DNA from: a virus | IMG/VR virus record: IMGVR_UViG_3300023174_000070 | Coordinates: 62,001-126,000 of that record | Strand: one strand, 5' to 3' | DNA length: 64,000 nucleotides | Shown here: positions 15,595-22,316 of the stretch, piece after piece | Numbering within the stretch: the stretch's first letter is position 1 | How the letters are laid out: each line of letters starts with the position of its first letter | Notes under the pieces: generated by a model | Told to the model about the DNA's origin: nothing | Seen by the model: only the letters and a program-made list of their open reading frames with translations | Database searches by the model: none | Position numbers and translations under genes: made by a program

Positions 15595-15602
15595 TATTTA
15601 CC
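15595..15602 (-). promoter_or_regulatory. Late promoter variant (GGTAAATA)
   Basis: GGTAAATA on the minus strand lies 9 bp before the ATG at 15585. It is back-to-back with the rightward late promoter at 15616-15623, making this 44-bp gap a divergent late control region. Confidence 0.5.
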
Positions 15603-15615
15603 TAAAAGTTTACTG

Positions 15616-15623
15616 TATAAATA
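15616..15623 (+). promoter_or_regulatory. T4 consensus late promoter (TATAAATA)
   Basis: An exact TATAAATA on the plus strand ends 6 bp before the ATG at 15630, with no Shine-Dalgarno between. The expected start falls one base before the ATG. Confidence 0.75.
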
Positions 15624-15629
15624 AACCGA

Positions 15630-16016
15630 ATGAAACTTATGGGCAGTGACTTATTTCAAAAAATGGCAGACAAATATCCGTTTATAACCCTGTGCATATA
15701 CGCCAGTAACGAATATGTGGGCATAGTGCAAAATCGTGATGATGCAATTACCACCATCTACGACTTTGGGGCTGTTACAGACCAGGATTCCAAGCGTCAA
15801 TTTATAGATTTGGCCAACACTTGGTGGTGGGAAAGCAATAGAAGCATTCCTATTAACATATTCCTGCGCGGGGAGTGGGATCCGTTTCGCCCCACCTTGA
15901 GAACGTTTGCCAACAAAGATTTGGAAATTCTGCATGGCCCAATATGCAGTTTGAACGACATTGCTCGCAAAAAGAGCAAGCGTAAATCAATTACCCTAGT
16001 TAGACGTGTTGATTAA
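15630..16016 (+). CDS. Conserved T4-like phage protein of unknown function (128 aa)
   Basis: The protein (MKLMGSDLFQKMADKYPFIT) contains ASNEYVGIVQNRDDAITTIY and a distinctive PINIFLRGEWDPFRP segment, and ends basic (ARKKSKRKSITLVRRVD). I recall similar small proteins in marine T4-like phages but no function. It is a single rightward gene within a leftward block, driven by a consensus late promoter, apparently as a leaderless mRNA. Its 3' end overlaps the convergent Pol III-like gene by 21 bases. Confidence 0.75.
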   Translation: MKLMGSDLFQKMADKYPFITLCIYASNEYVGIVQNRDDAITTIYDFGAVTDQDSKRQFIDLANTWWWESNRSIPINIFLRGEWDPFRPTLRTFANKDLEILHGPICSLNDIARKKSKRKSITLVRRVD

Positions 16017-16556
16017 ATTCATGTGTAAAGAAACAAGAGCCGCATAAGAAATACTGTGACTCTTCTTAAAAGTATAACCTTGCGAATCATCCCCGTCCCA
16101 TACTGATGCAAACACCTCTGTCCAGGGGCGTGTTTGTAAATGTGCCTTGCCTGGACGAATAATAGATATAAAAGCAGCCATCCTGGGTATTGAATCTGGT
16201 CGCATGTGTGCCAGCAGATCAGTATAGTTGCCCACGTGTACCAGTTGTCGTGCCCACTCTCGATCAGTCCACAGTCGTTCCCAAGGCGGTGCGGCTGCCA
16301 ACATCGATTCATAGTGTGCAGGATCCTTTATTAAACTGTACACACTCATGTTCAAGAAGTCCAGTTTAAAGTATCCACGCTGTTCGGCAATTTCATAATC
16401 CAGAGATGCACAGCCTGCAAAAGGATCACGCGGTATGTTAGTAACATACACTCCTGAGTTGTGCTTTCGCCCATTGCTTTGTCGTGCCGGGGTATGCTGA
16501 ATTAACTTCAGTATATCTTCACGATTAGCAAAATCTAAATCAATGTCTGCGCTCAT
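15996..16556 (-). CDS. Miniature DNA polymerase III alpha-like protein (186 aa)
   Basis: The sequence follows the bacterial Pol III alpha catalytic core in order but with large deletions. DIDLDF (D6, D8) corresponds to the P-D-x-D-x-DF catalytic pair, RKHNSGVYV (31-38) to the KHAGGVVI segment, and YFKLDFLNM (K64, D66) to VKFDFLGL with the third catalytic Asp. MRPDSIPRMAAFISIIRPG (118-136) matches the LKPDxxEDxxALxALYRPGP finger motif, and FKKSHSISYA (163-171) matches the KSHAxAYA motif. PHP, thumb, clamp-binding and OB domains are absent. It might be a minimal polymerase, a translesion or repair enzyme, or a non-catalytic partner. The T4-type polymerase gp43 is not in this window. It overlaps the downstream gene tail-to-tail. 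Confidence 0.75.
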   Translation of the reverse strand: MSADIDLDFANREDILKLIQHTPARQSNGRKHNSGVYVTNIPRDPFAGCASLDYEIAEQRGYFKLDFLNMSVYSLIKDPAHYESMLAAAPPWERLWTDREWARQLVHVGNYTDLLAHMRPDSIPRMAAFISIIRPGKAHLQTRPWTEVFASVWDGDDSQGYTFKKSHSISYAALVSLHMNLINTSN

Positions 16557-16909
16557 TCTTGCACCAATGCTGCCACAATTCTAACTCGTTCCTGGGCTTG
16601 TTGAACTGCTTCGAGTGCATCTGACACAGCAGGATGTTCTTTGGCCAGGACCTCAAGCCTTTTTTCTTCTTCCATCTGTCGTCGTGCCCAATCAATTGCC
16701 TCTTCAGCCACTCCGTTGAGTCCTACACTGGCATGTGGTGAGTTTAATTCCAACCAGGTCATGCCATCATATACTTCTAGTCGTTGCTGGCTGGTGTTGA
16801 AACGCAAGTTACCAACTCCTTGTGAACCGGCCTGGGCAGTCACATAGGTGCTGGCACTGCCGCCTATTACTTGTATATACTTTCCAATGGTGTGAATTGC
16901 TTTGATCAT
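16553..16909 (-). CDS. Conserved small protein with fibre-like W motif and helical tail (118 aa)
   Basis: The N-terminal half carries a beta module seen in many phage structural proteins (VGNLRFNTSQQRLEVYDGMTW), followed by a long charged helix (AIDWARRQMEEEKRLEVLAK) ending VRIVAALVQE. Homologues are, to my recollection, common in marine T4-like phages without a function. It overlaps the Pol III-like gene by ATGA. The module suggests contact with virion proteins, but its neighbours are replication-type genes, so the role is open. Confidence 0.7.
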   Translation of the reverse strand: MIKAIHTIGKYIQVIGGSASTYVTAQAGSQGVGNLRFNTSQQRLEVYDGMTWLELNSPHASVGLNGVAEEAIDWARRQMEEEKRLEVLAKEHPAVSDALEAVQQAQERVRIVAALVQE

Positions 16910-16910
16910 G

Positions 16911-17585
16911 TTACCATCCTGCCTGTTTCAATATTTCTTTGGCATACTCTTGATCTGCTGGATAGTTTGAGAACTTCTTTTGCCAGGCGTCTGAATCAAT
17001 GTAAGGCCATACCATGGCCACTTGTTCTGTTGTGAGTTCACTCAAAAACTTTTGCCCTGATTCTGAATTATAAATCACCCAAGGACTAATGCGTCCTGCT
17101 GTGACAGCATAGCACAATGCATTGGTGTTGCCATAACGCATACAGTCATGTGGGGGATTGTCTGTTTCTTCTGCCCAACGCATACTGTATTCTACTGCTC
17201 GTGCTAGAGCATCATCCACTGCTTCCACACGCAGGTATTCAATCAAGTATTCGGTGTACACCTTGTCGCTACACCAGTTGTCAATCTTCTTTTGTGCTTT
17301 CAGCAACCAGGCCATAAAACGATCCGGTGCTACCACGCGAGTGTTTACACAATAGTTGCCAAATTTTACAAATGCTCGGTAGTAAGGTGATTCACAAAAA
17401 TCATCATGTGTTTTGTTCCGGGCCGAACCTTGCATGGTTTCATAGAATCGGATGTAGGCCTGGAAGCCCATGCGTACACCCGCTTCGTCTCGTGAAAGTC
17501 GTCTGCGTTTGGGTTCACACATGTGAACGGCTATTGATGTTTCTCTAGCAAATGTTTTCTTGCAATACTCGCACGTGAATGTCAT
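16911..17585 (-). CDS. Zinc-finger protein of unknown function (224 aa)
   Basis: Residues 3-24 form a C2H-type zinc finger (FTCEYCKKTFARETSIAVHMC), with C5, C8 and a C-terminal His/Cys pair, followed by a basic stretch PKRRR. The remainder is a Trp/Tyr-rich helical domain (GFQAYIRFYETMQG, then EYSMRWAEETDNPPHDCMRY). Such a finger could bind DNA or protein. The gene overlaps its upstream partner by ATGA and sits in the UvsW-gp62-like group, so a replication, recombination or transcription role is plausible. A specific function is unknown. Confidence 0.75.
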   Translation of the reverse strand: MTFTCEYCKKTFARETSIAVHMCEPKRRRLSRDEAGVRMGFQAYIRFYETMQGSARNKTHDDFCESPYYRAFVKFGNYCVNTRVVAPDRFMAWLLKAQKKIDNWCSDKVYTEYLIEYLRVEAVDDALARAVEYSMRWAEETDNPPHDCMRYGNTNALCYAVTAGRISPWVIYNSESGQKFLSELTTEQVAMVWPYIDSDAWQKKFSNYPADQEYAKEILKQAGW

Positions 17586-18028
17586 TTCTTTTCATTACCT
17601 GCTTGCTTGTTGTAAGCGTCAATTTCTTTTTGTGTTGTTATCTGTGCCATGACATCAATTTCATCATCTTTATAGTCAGGGTACATGGACATTAATGCTC
17701 GACGTTTGGCACTGAGTCCTGCTTCTTTTTTACGGGGCGCAATCCACGGATGTCTTGGTGTGCCCAATCCTGGACTTACACTGGTAGCCATGAGCCACTG
17801 CAATTTAGGATGTTTGGCTACATCAAAAAAGTGTTTGTTCAGGCGCTCGTTGGTGGCAATTACATAGAATTCTTGCAGTTCTCTTGAGCCCTCCACTGCC
17901 GAACCCCAACGTATCATGAGATAGGTTGAAAACTTTTTCTTTTCCTCGGGTGTGAGATCGTCATAGAATGATCTAACCTTGCGGTCAAACATACGCATCT
18001 CGTTGGCAATGTTTAGTTTGTCACTCAT
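17582..18028 (-). CDS. 62: Probable clamp-loader small subunit, gp62-like (148 aa)
   Basis: The layout resembles T4-like gp62: a short N-terminal region, the helix FSTYLMIRWGSAVEGSRELQ, a segment FYVIATNERLNKHFF, then HPKLQWLMATSV followed by a basic patch (APRKK) and a C-terminal helical domain. This corresponds to the gp62 pattern in which F-M-x-N-R-x-L-S and LQYxYL precede a K/R-rich motif. gp62 partners gp44 to load the gp45 clamp; neither is in this window. Similarity is judged by eye, so confidence is moderate. It overlaps both neighbours by 4-8 bases. Confidence 0.55.
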   Translation of the reverse strand: MSDKLNIANEMRMFDRKVRSFYDDLTPEEKKKFSTYLMIRWGSAVEGSRELQEFYVIATNERLNKHFFDVAKHPKLQWLMATSVSPGLGTPRHPWIAPRKKEAGLSAKRRALMSMYPDYKDDEIDVMAQITTQKEIDAYNKQAGNEKK

Positions 18029-18320
18029 GTTCTTTGCTCAATTGATAGATCATTATAGCACGTTCTAGTGCATCTTGTAAAGTGGGATTGATTTTTGCAG
18101 TACGACGTATTTCACCCCACATCTTGTCTTCCATAATATGGTCATGCAAGGGTCTGCCGTTACCTGTTCTTGAATCGTAATCTATCCGGTGCCCCGAGAC
18201 AGGATCATACTCATAGCCCACTTCAATTCGGGTACTTGGGTCAGCGCCTGACTCTCGAGCATATACAACACCGTCGGCACGTTCGTAAATGTAAGTGGTA
18301 TTGGGCTTGAGTGTTCCCAT
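18021..18320 (-). CDS. Conserved protein of unknown function (99 aa)
   Basis: The protein opens MGTLKPNTTYIYERADGVVY and has a central acidic/aromatic segment (VGYEYDPVSGHRIDYDS) and a C-terminal helix (NPTLQDALERAIMIYQLSKE). No family name is known to me. Its start overlaps the stop of the upstream gene by one base and its end overlaps the gp62-like gene by 8, so the three form a coupled set under the 18827-18855 promoter. This suggests an early, replication-linked role. Confidence 0.65.
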   Translation of the reverse strand: MGTLKPNTTYIYERADGVVYARESGADPSTRIEVGYEYDPVSGHRIDYDSRTGNGRPLHDHIMEDKMWGEIRRTAKINPTLQDALERAIMIYQLSKEHE

Positions 18321-18820
18321 TACCAGGCCTTGTTGTAGTCCACTATCTCGCAGTTGCGACTAACGTCTTTCACAAAATACACACAGTCCGGAGTGGCACT
18401 ATCGTCTATAGGCACACACAACATTTGACCGTTTTTGAGTTTGGGTGCATACCAGGCCACTTCTTGATACACATCTACTATCTCTATGTTAGGAAAGGAG
18501 GGACGGAAACTGCTTAATGGATTGAATTGGAATGCACGGAATCCTCTATCATTGATACTGGTCAATGGTAGCACTTCTAGATCACCCACATCGGGTTCTC
18601 CAATGAGTATTTGCCAGTCTACCGGCATTCGTATTCTGTTGGTGCCTATCTGTAGCACCAAGGCAGGTGCATTAAAACTTTCCAAAAAGATTAATGGAAT
18701 ATAATGATAGTCTGGGTTAGCAGGATCTGAATTGTCCAAGATTGCAAATCTCATGTCTTCTACCTGTTCAGGCAAATGATCAAGATCATAAGGAGCGTTG
18801 TCGAGTGTTAGTATGCGCAT
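18320..18820 (-). CDS. Conserved early protein of unknown function (166 aa)
   Basis: The protein is beta-rich and Cys-poor, with segments MPVDWQILIGEPDVGDLEVL, SINDRGFRAFQFNPLSS and VAWYAPKLKNGQMLCVPI. I associate this sequence type with marine T4-like phages but know no function. The ATG lies exactly 6 bp after a TTGACA-17-TAAAAT promoter with no ribosome site, so the mRNA is probably leaderless. It heads the operon leading into the gp62-like and zinc-finger genes. Confidence 0.7.
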   Translation of the reverse strand: MRILTLDNAPYDLDHLPEQVEDMRFAILDNSDPANPDYHYIPLIFLESFNAPALVLQIGTNRIRMPVDWQILIGEPDVGDLEVLPLTSINDRGFRAFQFNPLSSFRPSFPNIEIVDVYQEVAWYAPKLKNGQMLCVPIDDSATPDCVYFVKDVSRNCEIVDYNKAW

Positions 18821-18826
18821 GGTTTT

Positions 18827-18855
18827 ATTTTATACTATTTGTATAGTATTGTCAA
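18827..18855 (-). promoter_or_regulatory. Sigma70 promoter abutting a start codon
   Basis: TTGACA (18855-18850), 17 bp, TAAAAT (18832-18827), then AAAACC and the ATG at 18820. The expected transcription start coincides with the ATG. Confidence 0.75.
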
Positions 18856-19480
18856 TGGGTTGTTGCAATATTTCTCTGGCCTCCTGGGCAAATCTTTGTT
18901 GCCAACTCAGGTCATCTGTATGAAATCCTGGTGACTGTTTAAACTTAGGGTAGGTGGCCAAATTGGTTGCACACATTCTATGAAAGAATTCTTTCAATAT
19001 ATTGTTAACATCAGGATCTGATGGGTACGGCAAATGATGAAGGTTATTAAAAAGTCCGTTTAGCGTATATGCATAGGGTATACCTTGACTCTCGCAAGTG
19101 AGAAATAACCCTCTTGCTATTACACATGATTTAAATCGATTCATTTGATCATCAGACAGTGCAACATAATAATCTACCGCTAGTTTTTGATCAGATGTTA
19201 AACTTGTGTGCCCGTTGCTTAACCATTTTCTTTTAAAGTTTTTTTGTTGCTCAACAGTTGCTTCAAACTCAATTCTATTGGGTTCAGTGAATCCTAACAC
19301 CACTGCATCAGGGTTGAGTTTTAATCCTTCAAAAAACTGCCAGGCTATCATGCCATTGGTTGAACCTGGTTGAGAAAGCATGATTATTTCATATTCAGGC
19401 AACATTTCACTCCAATGTTGACCAGGAAAATTTGTGTCAGGGTGCATGAAACTGTCACCTACTACTAGCAACTTCTTCAT
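18830..19480 (-). CDS. Second SGNH/GDSL-like hydrolase (216 aa)
   Basis: I start this gene at the ATG at 19480, which overlaps the UvsW stop; the longer frame only extends into uvsW. The sequence has a block I-like LLVVGDSFMHP, a block II-like SQPGSTNGMIAWQ with Gly, a central VVLGFTEPNRIEF at the place of block III, and a C-terminal FHTDDLSWQQRFA bearing His. It is shorter and more diverged than the hydrolase at 13766-14497. No export signal is seen. Substrate is unknown; an esterase on glycans is a reasonable guess given the glycan island. Confidence 0.7.
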   Translation of the reverse strand: MKKLLVVGDSFMHPDTNFPGQHWSEMLPEYEIIMLSQPGSTNGMIAWQFFEGLKLNPDAVVLGFTEPNRIEFEATVEQQKNFKRKWLSNGHTSLTSDQKLAVDYYVALSDDQMNRFKSCVIARGLFLTCESQGIPYAYTLNGLFNNLHHLPYPSDPDVNNILKEFFHRMCATNLATYPKFKQSPGFHTDDLSWQQRFAQEAREILQQPIDNTIQIV

Positions 19481-20946
19481 GCTATCTTCATCCACTCTAG
19501 TTTTTCTTGAGTGAAAGGGTAGTTGGCCTCGCGATAAAAAGTTTTGCGTTTGGTCAGGTGTCGCTTGGCAAACTTGCAGGTGGAAGTAATGTCCCAAATT
19601 TGCACGTGATCTTTGTCTTCTGCTTTTCGAATTCCGCGCCCGATGCTTTGGATAACTCTAACAAAACTTTTGCCAGGTTCAATGAGAACCAAATTAAAAA
19701 TTCGCGGAATGTTAATTCCAACAGCGGCCACACCATACGTGGCCACGATAATTTTGTCTGTTGACTCTGCAACTTCGTCGTATTCATCTTGACGGTCCTT
19801 TGCTTTGGTCGCTCCGGATACAAACACAGCACGATCACCCAGGCGCTCTACTAAGGCATGCCCTGCGGCTACCCTGTCCACAAGCACCAAGGTGTTGCCT
19901 GTTTCGTTTACCCGACGTATAAGGTCGGCCATGGTGTCCAATCGCCCCGACTCTTCCAGCAGGTATTTAAGTTCACTTTGATACTCTTTATACTCCACGT
20001 GATCAACCAGTTGCACAATGTTCACGTGGCATTGAGCCAGTACACCTTGTTGCTGTAACTCATTAGCACTCAAGCGTCCAATAACAGGTCCAAGACTAAC
20101 CAACAACGATTGGCTTTCAAACTTCTCTTTGGGAATAGTTCCGGTCAACCCCCACCGAATTGGCACTCTAGCCATCACACCAGTTAGCAAAGTTTTGAGT
20201 GCATCTGCTTTGGCCATGTGTACTTCGTCTACAATAACACATACCACACCTTCCAAAAACTCGCCAATGGTCACTTTGCCTGTGCCTGCCTTGGTGTTCT
20301 TTAACAGCACATTCAAACTTTGCCAGGTACAAATGGTATGTGTGCGTCCGTATTCTTTTCTATCGCCAAAGAACACACCCACATCTTGCTCCATGTTGAT
20401 GTAGTCTTTTTCTGTTTGCGTCACTAGACTCTTGTTGGGCACAATAACGATACTGCGGCCATATGGTGTGACAGCATTGGACAAGGCCGCTGTCATGATT
20501 GTTTTGCCTGCTCCTGTGGCCACTTCTTGCAGGCATTGCGGATTGGCCAGAAAGTTGTTCACAATCTCAACTTGATAGTCTCTCATGATGATGGGTTCAC
20601 CCACAGCAGGGTGACCTTTAGGCCACATGATGTGTGCAAACGAATCCTCACGCACCTGTTGAAACTCAAATGAGGTAGAGTACTCTCTTTGATCATCTAT
20701 CTCAATGTCGTAATCAAACTTTTCAAGGATGGGAACAATCTCAGGCAGCAAGTTTGTGTATGTACTGCCGCCAAGTTGGAAGTATGCAACCTTACCATCC
20801 CAGCGTCCCAGTCGCACTGCTGGCATGTAACGTGCGGCCGGGTTTTCGTATTTGAAAGCCGTGACCAAGGCCTTGCGAACATCTAGATCTAGTCCTTCTA
20901 GTCGGATGTTTACTTCATCACGGATTTGTATGGTGCATCGTTTCAT
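19477..20946 (-). CDS. uvsW: DNA/RNA helicase UvsW
   Basis: The 489-residue protein is a superfamily 2 helicase close in length to T4 UvsW (about 500). An N-terminal ~100-residue substrate-binding domain (KAAR-like RLGRWDGKVAYFQ) precedes the motor. Motif I is ATGAGKT (143-149), motif II is DEVH, motif III LTGT, and motif VI-like QSIGRGIRKA is present. UvsW rewinds and remodels D-loops, R-loops and forks, and promotes the switch from origin to recombination-dependent replication. It overlaps its upstream neighbour by 29 bases and the SGNH gene by 4. Confidence 0.93.
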   Translation of the reverse strand: MKRCTIQIRDEVNIRLEGLDLDVRKALVTAFKYENPAARYMPAVRLGRWDGKVAYFQLGGSTYTNLLPEIVPILEKFDYDIEIDDQREYSTSFEFQQVREDSFAHIMWPKGHPAVGEPIIMRDYQVEIVNNFLANPQCLQEVATGAGKTIMTAALSNAVTPYGRSIVIVPNKSLVTQTEKDYINMEQDVGVFFGDRKEYGRTHTICTWQSLNVLLKNTKAGTGKVTIGEFLEGVVCVIVDEVHMAKADALKTLLTGVMARVPIRWGLTGTIPKEKFESQSLLVSLGPVIGRLSANELQQQGVLAQCHVNIVQLVDHVEYKEYQSELKYLLEESGRLDTMADLIRRVNETGNTLVLVDRVAAGHALVERLGDRAVFVSGATKAKDRQDEYDEVAESTDKIIVATYGVAAVGINIPRIFNLVLIEPGKSFVRVIQSIGRGIRKAEDKDHVQIWDITSTCKFAKRHLTKRKTFYREANYPFTQEKLEWMKIA

Positions 20947-21817
20947 CTATATAAACTCTGGTAATATATTGTCTTTGTTGTATGTCTTTAAGCAGTTGTT
21001 CTCTTGTGGTAGTTTCTATTAACTGAGCAACAGGAAAGACTAGCGGCTGTAATTTAACATGGTTAAAATCTGTCAATCCGCGACTGCTAAAAAAATCATA
21101 ATGTTCTTGATAGTAAGTTTGCATGTTTTTTAATATTTTGTCTATTCGTTCGGGTGATAATTCGTACATCCTCACTACAAAATCTGGACTATAATGATGG
21201 AATGGTTGAAATGCATCATCGCCAATGTATTCGTCGTTATCCATTGAAAGATCCAATAATGTCTTGCCAACCTCTGTGTAATTTATACACACACTGCCAA
21301 AAGGCGGAGACAACTCTCCATATTGCATCATGAGATGTTCGGGTAACACAACATCTTTGGGTACACCATACCAGGTGCATACAAATCTGTTGAGAATTGA
21401 TTTTGAGCAAGTTTCACAACGGTGAACTGCCAAATTCAATTCTGCCAGTGCCTTTTTTACAGGGTTTGGGGCTCTTAGCCACCAAATAGTTTTTTGTTGA
21501 TTTAATAACCCATGATATCGTTCAAAAATATTGTGCAGATAGTTTAAACAGTCTTGATCATATACATTGGTAAACTCACGCTCGATAATTGGTTGGTAAC
21601 CATTGATTGTGGCAATACAATCTTGAATCATTTTTTCTGCACGAGAAATTTCCTGTTCTTGAGAATCGAAGCCGTAAAATCTGTCAGGGTGATCTATAGG
21701 ATATGGGTGTCGCAAGTCCATACGCTCAAGCCAAAGATCGGCCATTGGCGTGTTGTGTATTTTGAAATCAAGTGTATAGTCCTTGTTTAACTCAATATGT
21801 AGATATTGTTGTGACAT
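20918..21817 (-). CDS. Protein of unknown function (299 aa)
   Basis: I do not recognise the family. The sequence starts MSQQYLHIELNKDYTLDFKI and includes a compact helical region (QKTIWWLRAPNPVKKALAEL), a C-x2-C pair (CETCSKS), and LSPPFGSVCINYTEVGKTLL. It is AT-rich and has no membrane segment. The ATG sits 6 bp after a TTGACT-17-TATACT promoter with no Shine-Dalgarno, so it is likely an early gene read from a leaderless mRNA. It leads directly into uvsW, with 29 bases of overlap. Confidence 0.65.
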   Translation of the reverse strand: MSQQYLHIELNKDYTLDFKIHNTPMADLWLERMDLRHPYPIDHPDRFYGFDSQEQEISRAEKMIQDCIATINGYQPIIEREFTNVYDQDCLNYLHNIFERYHGLLNQQKTIWWLRAPNPVKKALAELNLAVHRCETCSKSILNRFVCTWYGVPKDVVLPEHLMMQYGELSPPFGSVCINYTEVGKTLLDLSMDNDEYIGDDAFQPFHHYSPDFVVRMYELSPERIDKILKNMQTYYQEHYDFFSSRGLTDFNHVKLQPLVFPVAQLIETTTREQLLKDIQQRQYITRVYIDETMHHTNP

Positions 21818-21823
21818 AGATAC

Positions 21824-21852
21824 AGTATATACTTATTGCAAACAAAAGTCAA
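21824..21852 (-). promoter_or_regulatory. Sigma70 promoter abutting a start codon
   Basis: TTGACT (21852-21847), 17 bp, TATACT (21829-21824), 6 bp, ATG at 21817. The -35 box overlaps the U-tract of the terminator at 21851-21883. Confidence 0.75.
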
Positions 21853-21883
21853 AAAAACAGGTACCTTTTTAAAGGGTACCTGT
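21851..21883 (-). terminator. Rho-independent terminator
   Basis: A 9-bp perfect stem (ACAGGTACC/GGTACCTGT) is followed on the minus strand by seven T. It ends transcripts of the two small genes upstream and immediately precedes the promoter of the 299-residue gene. Confidence 0.9.
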
Positions 21884-21940
21884 TGTAAAAGGATCGCCGG
21901 GCTAGTAAGAGTTAGCGATCCTGATCTGGAGTATCACGCA

Positions 21941-22042
21941 CTAAACCTTTCGTACAATGTATCCTTCAATCTTGTAATAGTCTGCTTCTTCTGTGTCGTT
22001 TGTTGTGAACAACAAAAAGTCACCATCATAAATTTCGTACAT
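21941..22042 (-). CDS. Tiny acidic protein (33 aa)
   Basis: The frame encodes MYEIYDGDFLLFTTNDTEEA and ends in YIVRKV. Its ATG shares a base with the stop of the 57-residue gene (TGATG), a classic coupling, and it is followed by a strong terminator 58 bases on. It is too short for a family call. The position and coupling suggest a real early host-interaction peptide, though this is inferred. Confidence 0.6.
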   Translation of the reverse strand: MYEIYDGDFLLFTTNDTEEADYYKIEGYIVRKV

Positions 22043-22215
22043 CAGTAGGTTTCCTTTATAACATCAAATTGATCACTGGGCCATTTGGTCTTGAACTCTT
22101 CACTCTTGACATAGTCGTTGTATCCTTTGGCATCAAAAAATGTCTTGCGAAAAACAGTCTGGAATTGACCTTTGGGAGTCACTGTTAGGTAAACCGATTT
22201 TGCTTTGCCTGCCAT
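22042..22215 (-). CDS. Small conserved phage protein (57 aa)
   Basis: The sequence MAGKAKSVYLTVTPKGQFQT continues with VFRKTFFDAKGYNDYVKSEE and ends IKETY. It resembles small single-domain proteins that I recall beside early genes in cyanophage-like T4 relatives; function is unknown. An AAGGA ribosome site lies upstream, and the start region follows a structured 65-base element. It is coupled to the 33-residue gene. Confidence 0.65.
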   Translation of the reverse strand: MAGKAKSVYLTVTPKGQFQTVFRKTFFDAKGYNDYVKSEEFKTKWPSDQFDVIKETY

Positions 22216-22243
22216 ATCAATCCTTAAAAAATTATTAATTGGG

Positions 22244-22308
22244 GAGGGTCACGGTTGCAGGATCTAGTGTCTTATTACTAAGAGAAGTGTCCAGGCGGTG
22301 TGACCCTC
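22244..22308 (-). ncRNA. Structured intergenic RNA element, unknown class
   Basis: The minus strand can form a closing 9-bp perfect stem (GAGGGTCAC with GTGACCCTC, 65 bases apart end to end). Inside is a 5-bp hairpin capped by a GUAA (GNRA) tetraloop (UCUUA/UAAGA, 22270-22283), with a possible GGA/UCC helix between. It lies 8 bases after the AAA ATPase gene and 28 bases before the 57-residue gene. There is no immediate U-tract, so it is not a standard terminator. It may be an mRNA-processing, stability or translational element. Confidence 0.5.
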
Positions 22309-22316
22309 AAACTCTT

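Noticed and set aside
22244-22311. Possible tRNA gene ending in CCA on the minus strand
   Set aside because: The outer stem followed by CCCA looks like an acceptor end, but there is no T-loop consensus, no 7-base anticodon loop (the hairpin has a GUAA tetraloop), and the length is too short.
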